A stretch of 40,659 nt of DNA from Kangiella sp. (GCF_014762745.1 NZ_JABURJ010000050.1:1-40659); one strand, 5' to 3'; shown: positions 16,538 to 26,008, counted from the stretch's first letter. The notes: generated by a model not told the origin, from the letters alone. Numbers and translations are program-made.

Positions 16538-16702
16538 AACACTGTAAATTACGAAAAATTATCGCGTATTGTAATATGAATAGGTCCCTTTGAGTATGAT
16601 TATCTTAAAGAATCCTATATATTACGCCTGTTCTACGCTTTATATGGCACCAAGGACACAATAAAAAATATATTGAATATATCGTAATAAGGAATACTAA
16701 TA

Positions 16703-18067
16703 ATGAAACTTCCAAAACCTAACTTTTCATTTGCCAGCCTTTATAAAAATAGCAAACTGCTGATTGGTGCTGGTGTGGTTTTTGTGCTCTACATCGTCTT
16801 ACGCAACTCAGTGTTTTACGCAGAACCGGGCTATGTCTATCACGTACGGACAATTTTGGGGAATGAACACGCTGTCAGCGATGTTGGCTACCAGTTTTTC
16901 TTCTTTGGTCGCTGGAATTCATGGAAACGTGCGACAACAGTTCAGGCGGTACTGGGCGGCCATGATAATAATGTCAGCGCAGAATTAGAGTCTGCTCAGG
17001 GCGGTAGTGCCAGTCTTCCACCATTAAACATCATGTTCCTCGATCAGGTCGACGCTGATGCCCAGGCCACCGTTAGATTTTCGATCCCAACCGACCAGGA
17101 AGGCTTCCTGAATCTTGCTCATGAGTACCGTACGCCAGACAACTTCCTACGTACAGCGCTCATTCCAGCTTTCAAGGAAACCCTGCAAGCAACCGCTTCC
17201 TTGATGAGCGCAGAAGATTACTACTCAGGCGGTCGTACCGAGTTCAATACCGAATTCGAAAACCAGATGGCTAATGGCATTTATATTGTTCGTCGCGAGG
17301 AACGTCGTGAAACGCTTCAGAAAGAGCGACTATCTTCCGCCAACGCAACGCTAGGCAAAGATCAGAAAGAATACGATGATGAAATCAAAATCTCTTTTGA
17401 AGTCAAAAAGCGCTTAGATGAGAACGGTATTCCACTACGCAAGAAACAAAAATTCACCGGCTTTGGAGTACAGGTAGTTGATGCGCGTGTTACTGATATG
17501 CGTCCCAACTCACGCTTTATTGATCGTATGCAGTTAAAGCAAAAAGCATCTGCTGATCGTGCCATTGCCCGCGAACAGCGTATTCAGGAAGAAGAGCAGC
17601 GCCTGCTTGCCATTGCTCGTGGTGAGCGCGAGGTGGCCGAACGCCAGGCCGAAGCTAAAGTGAATCAGATTCAGAAAACCACAGATGCAGAGACGGAAAA
17701 ACAATTAGCTTTAACAGAAGCACAGAAGTTTAAGGAACAGGCAGAAATTCAAAAGGTTACGGCCGAAATCCAGTTGGGAAAAGCGCGCATTGAAGCAGAA
17801 ACTAAACGGACACTGGCTGATGCCGAAGCTTATCAGAAAAAAGTGATTCTTGAAGCTGATAATGCCTTGGCGCAGAAGCTTGAAGCTGAGATAGAAATTC
17901 AAAAATTATGGGCAGATGCCTTTGCCAAACGTCAGGTTCCGACCAATGTCTTTGGTAGTAATGGCAACACGCCAACTGGCTCTGACTCAGAAACAAAAGC
18001 CTTTATGCAGATGTTGACTCTGGATGCGGCCAAGAGACTGAGCTACGACAGAGATATTAAAAAGTAA
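16703..18067 (+). CDS. SPFH/band-7 domain membrane protein
   Basis: This 454-aa protein has one N-terminal transmembrane segment (about residues 19-37), then an SPFH-like region starting VFYAEPGYVYHVRTILG, and a long Ala/Glu/Lys-rich coiled coil (about 280-400: EREVAERQAEAKVNQIQ, EAQKFKEQAEIQKVTAE). The C-terminal tail is short and polar. Such proteins oligomerise into membrane microdomain scaffolds or cages, as flotillin and HflK/C do. Closest in outline to the prohibitin/stomatin-type family; no protease or NfeD gene is adjacent. It sits in opposite orientation between ribBA and ribH, with a 165-bp divergent promoter region before it and a bidirectional terminator after it. The ATG has AAGGA about ten bases upstream. 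Confidence 0.85.
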   Translation: MKLPKPNFSFASLYKNSKLLIGAGVVFVLYIVLRNSVFYAEPGYVYHVRTILGNEHAVSDVGYQFFFFGRWNSWKRATTVQAVLGGHDNNVSAELESAQGGSASLPPLNIMFLDQVDADAQATVRFSIPTDQEGFLNLAHEYRTPDNFLRTALIPAFKETLQATASLMSAEDYYSGGRTEFNTEFENQMANGIYIVRREERRETLQKERLSSANATLGKDQKEYDDEIKISFEVKKRLDENGIPLRKKQKFTGFGVQVVDARVTDMRPNSRFIDRMQLKQKASADRAIAREQRIQEEEQRLLAIARGEREVAERQAEAKVNQIQKTTDAETEKQLALTEAQKFKEQAEIQKVTAEIQLGKARIEAETKRTLADAEAYQKKVILEADNALAQKLEAEIEIQKLWADAFAKRQVPTNVFGSNGNTPTGSDSETKAFMQMLTLDAAKRLSYDRDIKK

Positions 18068-18080
18068 TTATTGAAAGCTA

Positions 18081-18110
18081 AAAAAATCCCGCCAATTGGC
18101 GGGATTTTTT
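18081..18110. terminator. Bidirectional intrinsic terminator
   Basis: A perfect palindrome of 30 bp reads A-tract, ATCCCGCC, AATT, GGCGGGAT, T-tract, giving T-runs on both strands. It serves the SPFH gene (stop at 18067, plus) and the ribBA-like gene (stop at 18143, minus), which converge here. It ends the upstream rib transcript before it reaches ribH. Confidence 0.9.
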
Positions 18111-18142
18111 TCAGACTCTCTCAATAATTTACTGTTCTGACT

Positions 18143-19261
18143 TTATTGTTCCGGTGCTATGTTCTCAACAATTTCCAGACCATAACCCGCCAAACCAGTA
18201 TATTGGCTACCTGAACTGAGTAAGCGCATTTTATGTACGCCTAAATCAGCGAGGATCTGAGAACCGATACCAACAGTGCGTTTTTTCTGACGCTTTTGTT
18301 CCTGAGTCAAAGTCTCACCCTTATCTTCCTGCTCAAAACGACGAATCCGATTAAGAACCTCTTCGCTTGATTCTTTATTGGCCAGCACGACCACAACGCC
18401 TTCACCTTCTTTAGCGATACGCTCAATCGCTTTACTCAAGCCCCAACCCGGCTTTCTGCCACGCTGCGCTTCAAGCAAATCGCCTAAGCTATCGGTTAAG
18501 TGAACACGTACTAACGTTGAAGTATCATTCTTTGGGTTGCCTTTAACTAAAGCAAAATGCACCTGCCCATCAATGGTGTCACGGTAGGTGTGCAAACGGA
18601 ATTCACCATGCTCAGTTGGCCAATGACACTCACTCACCTTTTCCACAGTTTTCTCTTTAGTAGAACGGTATTCAATCAGATCGGCAATGGTACCGATTTT
18701 CAGATTATGTTCCTCAGCGAACTTTTCCAAGTCAGGACGACGCGCCATAGTGCCATCTTCATTTAGAATTTCAACAATCACTGCGGCTGGCTCAAAACCT
18801 GCCAGGCGCGCTAAATCACAGCTTGCCTCAGTGTGACCGGCACGATTCAGAACGCCACCGGGTTTCGCCATAATCGGGAAGATATGACCCGGCTGTACGA
18901 TGTCCGATGGTTTTGCATTCGGCGCTACCGCCATTTGTACGGTACGCGCACGATCAGCAGCAGAGATTCCTGTCGAAACACCCTCGGCGGCTTCAATGGA
19001 CACCGTAAAGTTGGTGCTAAAGCGCGCACCATTCTGTTGCGACATCAGCGGCAAGTTCAACTGCTCACAGCGTTCGCGCGTCATCGGCAAACAGATTAGT
19101 CCACGGCCATAACGCGCCATAAAATTAATATCTTCCGGGCGTACCTGAGTGGCGGCCATCACCAAATCGCCTTCATTCTCACGATCTTCGTCATCCATCA
19201 GAATGACCATTTTGCCCTGACGGATATCTTCAATAATTTCTTCGATGCTATTTAATTGCAT
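18143..19261 (-). CDS. ribB: 3,4-Dihydroxy-2-butanone 4-phosphate synthase with degenerate GTP cyclohydrolase II domain (RibBX type)
   Basis: This 372-aa protein makes the four-carbon half of riboflavin from ribulose 5-phosphate. The N-terminal DHBP synthase domain (about 1-200) is intact: [26 protein letters not shown] and [15 protein letters not shown]. The C-terminal half follows the GTP cyclohydrolase II fold (LPT-like [13 protein letters not shown], late [19 protein letters not shown]). However, it lacks the HSECLTGD zinc/substrate motif (here VHLTDSLGD) and has no cysteine in its core, so catalysis by that half is unlikely. A separate ribA must exist elsewhere. The ATG at 19261 matches family N-termini ([14 protein letters not shown]); an upstream GTG at 19270 is rejected. 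It lies 11 bp after ribE. Confidence 0.95.
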   Translation of the reverse strand: MQLNSIEEIIEDIRQGKMVILMDDEDRENEGDLVMAATQVRPEDINFMARYGRGLICLPMTRERCEQLNLPLMSQQNGARFSTNFTVSIEAAEGVSTGISAADRARTVQMAVAPNAKPSDIVQPGHIFPIMAKPGGVLNRAGHTEASCDLARLAGFEPAAVIVEILNEDGTMARRPDLEKFAEEHNLKIGTIADLIEYRSTKEKTVEKVSECHWPTEHGEFRLHTYRDTIDGQVHFALVKGNPKNDTSTLVRVHLTDSLGDLLEAQRGRKPGWGLSKAIERIAKEGEGVVVVLANKESSEEVLNRIRRFEQEDKGETLTQEQKRQKKRTVGIGSQILADLGVHKMRLLSSGSQYTGLAGYGLEIVENIAPEQ

Positions 19262-19272
19262 AGTTCTCACAC

Positions 19273-19881
19273 TTATTGAGGTTTAACAGCTCCAGTCTGC
19301 ATCAAGCGCTCTAAATATCGAGCAATGAGGTCAATCTCCAGATTGACCCTGGTTCCCACCTGATAACTGTCTGCAATGGTTTCTTGCAGTGTATGTGGGA
19401 CCAGATTGAGGAAAAAACAATCCTCGTTCAATTGGTTGACGGTCAAGCTGGTGCCATCAACCGTAATCGAGCCTTTAATGGCGATATAGTGTAACACGTC
19501 TTTTGGTGCTCGAATGGTGTACTGAATTGAACGTCCGGCATCTTCAATCGCCACTACTTCGCCAATACCATCCACATGGCCACTGACCATGTGACCGCCG
19601 AAACGGGTCGTTGGCAGCATCGCCTTTTCGAAATTGACCGGCTGATGCTCCTTGTAATGAGCAAAGCAGGTGACTTTAATGGTTTCTACCGACACATCCG
19701 CTGCAAAGCCGTCCTGGTATTTCTCGATCACAGTCAGGCAGACACCATTGCAGGCAATGCTGTCGCCCAGCTCTACGTCGGACAAATCCAATTTACCCGT
19801 CTGAAAACGGTAACGCGCATCATCACCCTTGGGCTCAATGGCGGCAATATAACCAGTAGCTTCAATAATTCCGGTAAACAT
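19273..19881 (-). CDS. ribE: Riboflavin synthase, alpha subunit
   Basis: This 202-aa enzyme dismutates two lumazine molecules to riboflavin. It has the internal duplication of the family: two lumazine-binding repeats of about 95 residues, each with a Gly-Asp-Ser/Gly-Ser motif and NGVCLTV or DGTSLTV. The N-terminus [10 protein letters not shown] is diagnostic, as is [13 protein letters not shown]. Some nomenclatures call the gene ribC. It starts only 2 bp after the ribD stop and precedes the ribB-like gene by 11 bp. No FMN riboswitch fits in these short gaps. Confidence 0.97.
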   Translation of the reverse strand: MFTGIIEATGYIAAIEPKGDDARYRFQTGKLDLSDVELGDSIACNGVCLTVIEKYQDGFAADVSVETIKVTCFAHYKEHQPVNFEKAMLPTTRFGGHMVSGHVDGIGEVVAIEDAGRSIQYTIRAPKDVLHYIAIKGSITVDGTSLTVNQLNEDCFFLNLVPHTLQETIADSYQVGTRVNLEIDLIARYLERLMQTGAVKPQ

Positions 19882-19883
19882 AA

Positions 19884-21002
19884 CTAAACCTTTTTAAAAT
19901 GATAGGTTAGGCGCAAATCATCGCCTATCTGCCGAACATCACTCAGCGACAGTTCGATATTCTGCTGCATGGTTTCAAATGGTAATTGCATCATTGGCCT
20001 GGCGGCACTGCCCATCAGTTTTGGTGCCATATACACCGCCAGCTCATCAATCAGCCCCTGCTCTGCAAAAGCACCCACCAGACCACTGCCAGCTTCAATC
20101 AACACATCATTGATTCCAGCGTCCGCCAGTATGGTCAGCAAAACCTTTAAATCTACTTTATGGTGACTGACACCATTCTTTCCTGGCAATAAGGCAACTT
20201 GTTTCTGCTCAACATTGGCGGGATAGTCTTTGGTCGATACATTGCCGGTAATCAACCAGCAAGCACCTTCGTTAGCGAATATGTTTGCATCCGGTTCGAC
20301 AAGATTTTGTGAATCTATGATGACTCTTAAGGGCTGGACAAAATGAGGGTTAGCGGTATAGGCCTGTTCGCGAACATTCATGGAAGGGTTATCAATAACC
20401 ACAGTACCCGAGCCAGTAATAATGGCGCCTGATTCAGCTCGTAAGCGCTGCACATCACGTCGAGCTGCCGCCCCGGTAATCCATTGACTTTCACCGCTTG
20501 CCATGGCGGTCCGCCCATCAAGACTTACAGCAACCTTAGCCACCACTCTGGGCAGACCTTTGGTCATGCGTTTTATAAAACCAGGATTCAGTTTTTCGGC
20601 TTCTGACTGCATCAGGCCATGCTCAACCTTGATTCCTGCATCAGCCAGAATCTGCATACCTTTGCCAGCCACCAATGGGTTCGGATCCAGCATGGCTGCA
20701 ACCACTCGTACCACTCCAGCCTTGACCAGAGCTTCGGCGCAGGGACCGGTTTTGCCATAATGAGCGCAAGGCTCCAAAGTCACATAGGCGGTAGCACCTT
20801 TTGTGGCATCGCCAGCTTGCTGGAGCGCGTTGATTTCGGCGTGGGCAAAACCCGGTTTTTCATGCCAGCCTGCGCCAATGATTTGCCCGTCTTTTACCAG
20901 AACACAGCCCACCCTAGGATTGGTTCGGGTCGTAAACCAGCCTTTACGAGCCAATTGAATGGCCCGTGCCATATAGCTGGAGTCTTGTGCGGTAAAAGAC
21001 AT
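19884..21002 (-). CDS. ribD: Bifunctional diaminohydroxyphosphoribosylaminopyrimidine deaminase / 5-amino-6-(5-phosphoribosylamino)uracil reductase
   Basis: This 372-aa protein has two domains. The N-terminal deaminase has the zinc motif HAEINAL and YVTLEPCAHYGKTGPC. The C-terminal NADPH-dependent reductase runs from about residue 145 (PRVVAKVAVSLDGRTA...SQWITGAAARRDVQRLRAESGAIITGSGT) to the end, with the late VLIEAGSGLVGAF. Length matches E. coli RibD (367 aa). It is 59 bp after nrdR, too short a gap for an RFN element, and 2 bp before ribE. The nrdR-ribD-ribE order is typical of Gammaproteobacteria. Confidence 0.97.
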   Translation of the reverse strand: MSFTAQDSSYMARAIQLARKGWFTTRTNPRVGCVLVKDGQIIGAGWHEKPGFAHAEINALQQAGDATKGATAYVTLEPCAHYGKTGPCAEALVKAGVVRVVAAMLDPNPLVAGKGMQILADAGIKVEHGLMQSEAEKLNPGFIKRMTKGLPRVVAKVAVSLDGRTAMASGESQWITGAAARRDVQRLRAESGAIITGSGTVVIDNPSMNVREQAYTANPHFVQPLRVIIDSQNLVEPDANIFANEGACWLITGNVSTKDYPANVEQKQVALLPGKNGVSHHKVDLKVLLTILADAGINDVLIEAGSGLVGAFAEQGLIDELAVYMAPKLMGSAARPMMQLPFETMQQNIELSLSDVRQIGDDLRLTYHFKKV

Positions 21003-21061
21003 ATCAGGTTTGAATGACCTCAGACATGAAGGAGATTTGAAGTTGAACAGAGTGTAAGTGG

Positions 21062-21520
21062 CTATTTACCATCACTTTGCAGTTTATCAATTTCTTCGCG
21101 GAAAGCATTAACATCCTTAAAGCGACGATAAACCGATGCAAAACGAACATAAGCCACTTCATCAAGCCCACGAAGAGCCTCGATCACTAGCTCTCCCACC
21201 ACAGTAGAAGGCACTTCGCGCTCACCCAGAGCGCGAATTTGCGATAAAATTTTATTGATTGCAGCTTCCAGATCTTCAACACTGACCGGGCGCTTTTCAA
21301 CGGCTTTTGCCAAACCCATTCGCAGTTTAGCTTCATTGAAAGGCTCACGAGTTCCGTCAGTTTTAATAATCTTGGGCATCACCAGCTCAGCACTTTCAAA
21401 GGTCGTGTAGCGCTCGCCACAGGCAAGACATTCTCTGCGGCGACGAACCTGGCTACCGTCAGCCACTAAACGCGAATCAATAACCTTGGTATCTGGATGG
21501 GCGCAAAACGGGCAATGCAT
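21062..21520 (-). CDS. nrdR: Transcriptional repressor NrdR
   Basis: This 152-aa repressor of ribonucleotide reductase operons senses nucleotides. The N-terminal zinc ribbon is CPFC...[12 protein letters not shown] with the intervening RRRREC. The ATP-cone domain (about residues 49-139) starts [19 protein letters not shown]. coli NrdR is 149 aa. The ATG has AGGAG five bases upstream. It lies between glyA (36 bp upstream) and ribD (59 bp downstream). No nrd genes or evident NrdR-box pairs were noticed in the window. Confidence 0.97.
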   Translation of the reverse strand: MHCPFCAHPDTKVIDSRLVADGSQVRRRRECLACGERYTTFESAELVMPKIIKTDGTREPFNEAKLRMGLAKAVEKRPVSVEDLEAAINKILSQIRALGEREVPSTVVGELVIEALRGLDEVAYVRFASVYRRFKDVNAFREEIDKLQSDGK

Positions 21521-21556
21521 AACAGCTCCTTATGTTGCCAATAGCGTGCTTATCAA

Positions 21557-22810
21557 TTAACTGCGATAGACCGGAAAGCGGGCAGCCAGTTTCAAGGCTT
21601 TTGCTTTCACATCCGCAATGGTCTGCTCATTCGTAATATCGTCAAGAATATCACAGATCCAACCGGCAAGCTCAGTCGCCTCGGCTTCTTTAAAACCACG
21701 TGTGGTAATCGCTGGCGTACCCATACGCAATCCGCTGGTTACGAATGGCGAACGAGGTTCATTTGGCACAGTATTTTTGTTCACTGTGATATTCGCTCGA
21801 CCAAGAGCAGCTTCCGCATCCTTACCGGTAATGTCTTTATCGATTAAATCAATCAGGAACAGGTGGTTATCGGTACCGCCGGAAACGATTTTGTAGCCAC
21901 GCTCCATCAGCACTTTAGTCATCGCCTGAGCGTTAATTTTAACCTGCTTTTGCAAAGCCTTGAATTCATCGCTTAAGGCTTCTTTGAAAGCTACCGCTTT
22001 AGCAGCGATTACGTGCATCAAAGGACCACCCTGTCCACCAGGGAAAACCGCTGAATTTAACTTTTTCTCAAGATCAGGATTTGAACGGGCAATGATGATA
22101 CCACCGCGAGGGCCAGCAAGTGTTTTATGGGTAGTGGAAGTCACAACATCCGCATAAGGAACTGGATTTGGATATTCGCCTGCGGCAATCAGACCAGCAA
22201 CATGCGCCATATCCACAAACAGGAAGGCACCTACTTTATCGGCGATTTCACGGAACTTGGCCCAGTCAACCACACGTGAATAGGCCGAGAAGCCAGCAAC
22301 GATCATTTTAGGTTTATGCTCAAGCGCTAAAGCTTCAACTTGCGCGTAATCTATATAGCCGTTTTCATCAACGCCATATTCGATCGAATGATAGATTTTA
22401 CCTGAGAAGTTTACTTTTGAGCCATGCGTCAAGTGGCCACCGTCTGACAGGCTCATGCCTAGAATGGTATCGCCAGGTTTGACTAAAGCCATATAAACTG
22501 CGGCATTAGCTTGCGAACCAGAGTGAGGCTGCACATTAGCGTAGTCAGCGCCAAACAATTCTTTCAGACGCTCAATGGCCAGTTTCTCGGCAATATCCAC
22601 ATACTCACAACCGCCGTAATAGCGTTTATCTGGGTAACCTTCAGCATACTTGTTGGTTAACACTGAACCCTGGGCTTCCATCACGCGCTGACTGGTATAA
22701 TTTTCCGATGCAATCAGTTCAATGTGCTCTTCTTGGCGCTTCTTTTCAGCTTCAATTGATGCGAAAAGTTCAGGATCAAACTCTTTTAATGGCGTTGTGT
22801 TGCCCAACAT
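21557..22810 (-). CDS. glyA: Serine hydroxymethyltransferase
   Basis: This 417-aa PLP enzyme interconverts serine and glycine with tetrahydrofolate. The PLP-lysine motif is [15 protein letters not shown]. Other conserved segments are [47 protein letters not shown] and [14 protein letters not shown]. The length equals that of E. coli GlyA. The ATG has GAGG nine bases upstream. A candidate promoter AGGACA-18 bp-TAAAAT lies upstream on the minus strand within the 126-bp gap to the transglycosylase gene. It heads the glyA-nrdR-rib series. Confidence 0.98.
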   Translation of the reverse strand: MLGNTTPLKEFDPELFASIEAEKKRQEEHIELIASENYTSQRVMEAQGSVLTNKYAEGYPDKRYYGGCEYVDIAEKLAIERLKELFGADYANVQPHSGSQANAAVYMALVKPGDTILGMSLSDGGHLTHGSKVNFSGKIYHSIEYGVDENGYIDYAQVEALALEHKPKMIVAGFSAYSRVVDWAKFREIADKVGAFLFVDMAHVAGLIAAGEYPNPVPYADVVTSTTHKTLAGPRGGIIIARSNPDLEKKLNSAVFPGGQGGPLMHVIAAKAVAFKEALSDEFKALQKQVKINAQAMTKVLMERGYKIVSGGTDNHLFLIDLIDKDITGKDAEAALGRANITVNKNTVPNEPRSPFVTSGLRMGTPAITTRGFKEAEATELAGWICDILDDITNEQTIADVKAKALKLAARFPVYRS

Positions 22811-22936
22811 GTGCTAAACCTCAATTATGTTCATTAAATAGAATGCATTTAAGCATTGAGAAGTGGCGCTATTTTAACCTATCCATGGTCGAAATGTCCT
22901 ACAAAAATAGATAATTAATGGTTATAACTGCTATGT

Positions 22937-23545
22937 TTAGAACCATCCGCGGTTAGACTCTAATTCGGCCTGACAGCGCTTATATTGAGCAGCATAAGCC
23001 AGTGACTGAGCTTTAACTTTATCAGCAACCTTGATTAACCAGCCTTTAGAGTTATAGGTTTTCCGCTTATAGCCACCCCAGCCTTCATGATAGGCCAGAT
23101 ATTGCGCTCGAGCGTCCCACTTTGAAATCCCCAGTTTTTTATGGCTGTGATAGGTGTACCAACCAATGAAGTCTATGGCGTCATCAAAATTATCACGCTT
23201 GGCACCGTGATTACCCGTTGAGGTGCGGTAGGTATCCCAGGTTCCTTCCAGTGCCTGCGCGTAGCCGTAAGCATTGGAAGGTCTAAAACCAGGGATGAAG
23301 CCTAAATACCACTTGCGGGCAGGGCGAATATCCTTTTGGAACTTGGACTCCTGATGCATGATGGCGAGCTGCACATGAATGGGAGTTCCCCAGCGCTCCT
23401 GCGAGTCCAGAGCGGCTTCATACCAATCTTCATCTTCTAAAATACTGCACGCATCATTGACATTAGCTGGCTGAAAGCTGGCACAGCCCTTTATCATGAA
23501 TAGTAAAATAATGCTTGTCAGTAAAATTAACAATTTTGAACGCAA
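22937..23545 (-). CDS. Lytic transglycosylase (SLT domain) lipoprotein
   Basis: This 202-aa protein is predicted to cut peptidoglycan glycan strands at the outer membrane. The N-terminus is a lipoprotein signal (MRSKLLILLTSIILLFMIKGC, Cys21; Lys at -2 is unusual). The SLT catalytic glutamate is in IMHQESKFQKD. Further motifs are SNAYGYAQALEGTWDTYR and YLAYHEGWGGY. The start is a TTG at 23545 preceded by GAGGA at seven bases; the first ATG would fall inside the lipobox and destroy the signal, so the TTG is well supported. The gene is divergent from the receiver-domain gene. I do not assign a named Mlt family. Confidence 0.88.
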   Translation of the reverse strand: MRSKLLILLTSIILLFMIKGCASFQPANVNDACSILEDEDWYEAALDSQERWGTPIHVQLAIMHQESKFQKDIRPARKWYLGFIPGFRPSNAYGYAQALEGTWDTYRTSTGNHGAKRDNFDDAIDFIGWYTYHSHKKLGISKWDARAQYLAYHEGWGGYKRKTYNSKGWLIKVADKVKAQSLAYAAQYKRCQAELESNRGWF

Positions 23546-23663
23546 ACCTGTTTCCTCTCACAAATTGCTCTTTTTTTAGTAAATTTTAATATACCTAACA
23601 AAAATCAATGATAAAATAAATCAAACAGTTACCTTAACTTTTGTTAACCTATATTAATACATT

Positions 23664-24221
23664 ATGAGCGCCATTCTTCTCGTTGATGATAACCGTGAAA
23701 TTTTAGCGAATACTGCGCAACAGTTAACGGCAGCCGGTCACGATTATCATTATGTCGCTGACTATAAAGACGCTCTCAACTATATTCGCCTGAACCGTCC
23801 ACAAATAAGAATTGTCGTAGTCGCGCTCAATAACGCGCTCGGCTACCCATCTTTGCGTAAGATCAAAAGTGGCATGTCCGAACGCGCCACCATTATTGTC
23901 TATTCGGACAACAAAGACCAGACCATTGCCAACTGGGTAAAAAAGCTGGGGATAGACCTGTTTTATGAGCATGATCGCCAGGAAATTGATCTATTTAACC
24001 GCATCAAACGGAGCCTGTTCCAGAAAGGGATGTTTTTTACCAGCCAACAACTCAAGGATTTAACTGTAACTCTGTCCAAATACACTCAAGATGCCGAGCA
24101 GCTGGTCAAGGAAACGGCTCCCCAATCGAAAAGCCTGCAGGAATTACAGCATAAACTGGCTAGACGACTGGAAGGTATTGAAAATCAACGCGGCTTCCTG
24201 TTGGAAGCGCAAAAGCAATAA
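23664..24221 (+). CDS. Atypical receiver-domain protein without phosphoacceptor Asp
   Basis: This 185-aa protein has an N-terminal receiver-like domain (about 1-118): ILLVDDNREILANTAQQL carries the acidic pair D8/D9. At the expected phosphorylation site the beta-3 strand reads IRIVVVALNNALG, with Ala or Leu where Asp is required. The usual Lys before the last strand is replaced in LFYEHDR. It is therefore a pseudo-receiver. The C-terminal third (about 120-185) is helical, with no DNA-binding or enzymatic motif that I recognise. The ATG lacks a Shine-Dalgarno sequence. Its stop is 2 bp from the stop of the convergent transporter gene, with no terminator between. Function unknown. Confidence 0.75.
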   Translation: MSAILLVDDNREILANTAQQLTAAGHDYHYVADYKDALNYIRLNRPQIRIVVVALNNALGYPSLRKIKSGMSERATIIVYSDNKDQTIANWVKKLGIDLFYEHDRQEIDLFNRIKRSLFQKGMFFTSQQLKDLTVTLSKYTQDAEQLVKETAPQSKSLQELQHKLARRLEGIENQRGFLLEAQKQ

Positions 24222-24223
24222 AG

Positions 24224-25150
24224 TCACACTAGGCCACAAGCCTCTTCGCTCTCCTGGCATATACCTACTTCCACCTGAATCGTCGCATGACCAATACCAT
24301 GCTCTTCTTTGAGTAATCGCAACATATCTTCTAACAATCCATCACTATCACTCTCAGGGTTGACCAAAGCATGAAAGGTCATCATCGGCTCATCTTCACT
24401 CAGGCTCCAAGCATGCATGTGATGGATATCCTCAACCCCTTCAAGACTCATTAAGTCTGCACGAATGTTTTTGAGACTGATACCAAGCGGTATACCTTCT
24501 AACAAAATATGGCTAGCATCCTTTATCACATGGTAGGCACTGCGCAGAATAAGAGCAGCAACAAAAATCGATAGCAATGGATCGACCCACAAGAGACCCC
24601 AAATCCAGATTACTATGGCTGCAATGATAGCACCAACCGAACCCAGCAAGTCGCCAAGAACGTGTAATAAGGCGCTACGTATATTGATATTGGACTCCCC
24701 GGCACTGTGCAGAATCTTAAATACCAGTATATTTACCACCAAACCGATCACTGCCACCGTAAACATACTGACGCTCTGGATAGGGTTTGGCTCAATGAAG
24801 CGATGAATCGCCTCCCAGATAATCCAGGCAGTCAATAAAATCAGGAAGATACCATTCGTATAGGCGGCCAAAACCTGCAAACGGCCATAACCAAAGGTAC
24901 GCTTGCCATCAGCTGGCTTGCTTGCAAAATAAAGTGCTGAATAGGCCAAAAGTAATGCGGCAGTATCCGTCAACATGTGGCCAGCATCGGCTAATAACGC
25001 CAAGGAACCTGATATAAGGCCACCAATCACCTCGACCACCATAAAGGTGCCGGTTAATGATAAAGCCCATAACAGGTTTTTCTTACTGGTTACATTCCTG
25101 CCGTGTGACTCATCATCATTCAGATGATTATGACCGTGATGTCTGCCCAT
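24224..25150 (-). CDS. Cation diffusion facilitator (zinc-type efflux transporter)
   Basis: This 308-aa inner membrane protein has six predicted transmembrane helices and a His-rich N-terminus (MGRHHGHNHLNDDESHG). The metal-site motifs are ALLADAGHMLTDTAAL in TM2 and ALLHVLGDLLGSVGAI in TM5 (HxxxD in both), typical of zinc-transporting CDF proteins such as ZitB/CzcD. The cytosolic C-terminal domain has MHAWSLSEDEPMMTFHALV. It should export Zn2+ by proton antiport; other divalent metals are possible. I chose the ATG at 25150 over an upstream in-frame TTG at 25192; the Shine-Dalgarno sequence is weak for both. It diverges from the methyltransferase gene across about 160 bp. Confidence 0.92.
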   Translation of the reverse strand: MGRHHGHNHLNDDESHGRNVTSKKNLLWALSLTGTFMVVEVIGGLISGSLALLADAGHMLTDTAALLLAYSALYFASKPADGKRTFGYGRLQVLAAYTNGIFLILLTAWIIWEAIHRFIEPNPIQSVSMFTVAVIGLVVNILVFKILHSAGESNINIRSALLHVLGDLLGSVGAIIAAIVIWIWGLLWVDPLLSIFVAALILRSAYHVIKDASHILLEGIPLGISLKNIRADLMSLEGVEDIHHMHAWSLSEDEPMMTFHALVNPESDSDGLLEDMLRLLKEEHGIGHATIQVEVGICQESEEACGLV

Positions 25151-25312
25151 TAATTGGTTGCCAGTTAATCGGTAATGCTCAGAGTGTAACAAACATCAGA
25201 AACAGACAAAAAGACAATTTATACTCAGTACTCTTTGGATAGCTGATGATGAACTTAACAATGAGAGTAAAAGTCCTTACACTTAAGGGCCACTCAACCA
25301 ATTGAATTGACT

Positions 25313-25942
25313 ATGCCTGAGTTACAAGAGCTACCAGAAGAGCATATATTTCAAGCCTACGGTATTTTATTGCTCGAAAATAAACATCGTTTCGTTAAAA
25401 AACTTAAGAAGCATTACACCCCATCCATTCATGGCCATAAAACCTGGAACAGTAGCTTTTTGCTGATGGACTACTTGCTGCATAGCCGGATACTGGACAG
25501 TAAGCAAAAGGTACTCGAGCTTGGTTGTGGTTGGGGCCCCACCAGTATTTTCTGCGCGCACCACGCTGGATGTGAAGTAACAGGAACTGATAGAGATGAC
25601 GAAGTATTCCCGTTTCTTGAACTTCAGGCAGCCTTAAATGAAGTCGAAATCAAAACCGAAGCTGTCAGCTTCGAAAATCTCACAAAAAAACACTTAAAGC
25701 AGTATGATATTGTGTTTGGGACAGATATCTGCTTCTGGGATGACTTGGCAAAAATACACTACAACTTGATTAATCGCGCCAAACAGGCAGGGGTTAAGCA
25801 CATCTTACTGGCCGACCCGGGCAGGCAACCTTTTTTTGATCTTGCAGAGCGCGTTCTTTCAAAACACGAAGCAGAACTACTGGACTGGTACTGCACAGAG
25901 CCGGAAAACTTTGAGGGCTACATATTGCATGTGACGCTTTAG
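25313..25942 (+). CDS. Class I SAM-dependent methyltransferase
   Basis: This is a 209-aa soluble protein. The SAM-binding loop is VLELGCGWGPTSIFCA, followed by VTGTDRDDEVFPFLELQAALNEVEI. The Trp of GCGWG and the acidic TDRDDEV segment are reminiscent of METTL/Methyltransf_16 protein-lysine methyltransferases. The substrate is not known. ATG 25313 is preferred over TTG 25307. It is followed 66 bp downstream by the DUF1761 gene on the same strand, possibly with its own expression signals. Confidence 0.82.
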   Translation: MPELQELPEEHIFQAYGILLLENKHRFVKKLKKHYTPSIHGHKTWNSSFLLMDYLLHSRILDSKQKVLELGCGWGPTSIFCAHHAGCEVTGTDRDDEVFPFLELQAALNEVEIKTEAVSFENLTKKHLKQYDIVFGTDICFWDDLAKIHYNLINRAKQAGVKHILLADPGRQPFFDLAERVLSKHEAELLDWYCTEPENFEGYILHVTL

Positions 25943-26008
25943 ATAGGCCCGCCAAGAATGGGTATGCTAAGCTAATCGAACAAGATTGATTAAATTTGGG
26001 GACCGATA

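Noticed and set aside
16663-16690. AT-rich palindrome ATATATTGAATATAT as an operator
   Set aside because: It is nearly pure A/T in an AT-rich promoter region, so symmetry is expected by chance; no regulator match.
21003-21061. Possible FMN riboswitch before ribD
   Set aside because: The 59-bp gap is too short for an RFN element, and none of its conserved segments are visible; other rib gaps are 2-11 bp.
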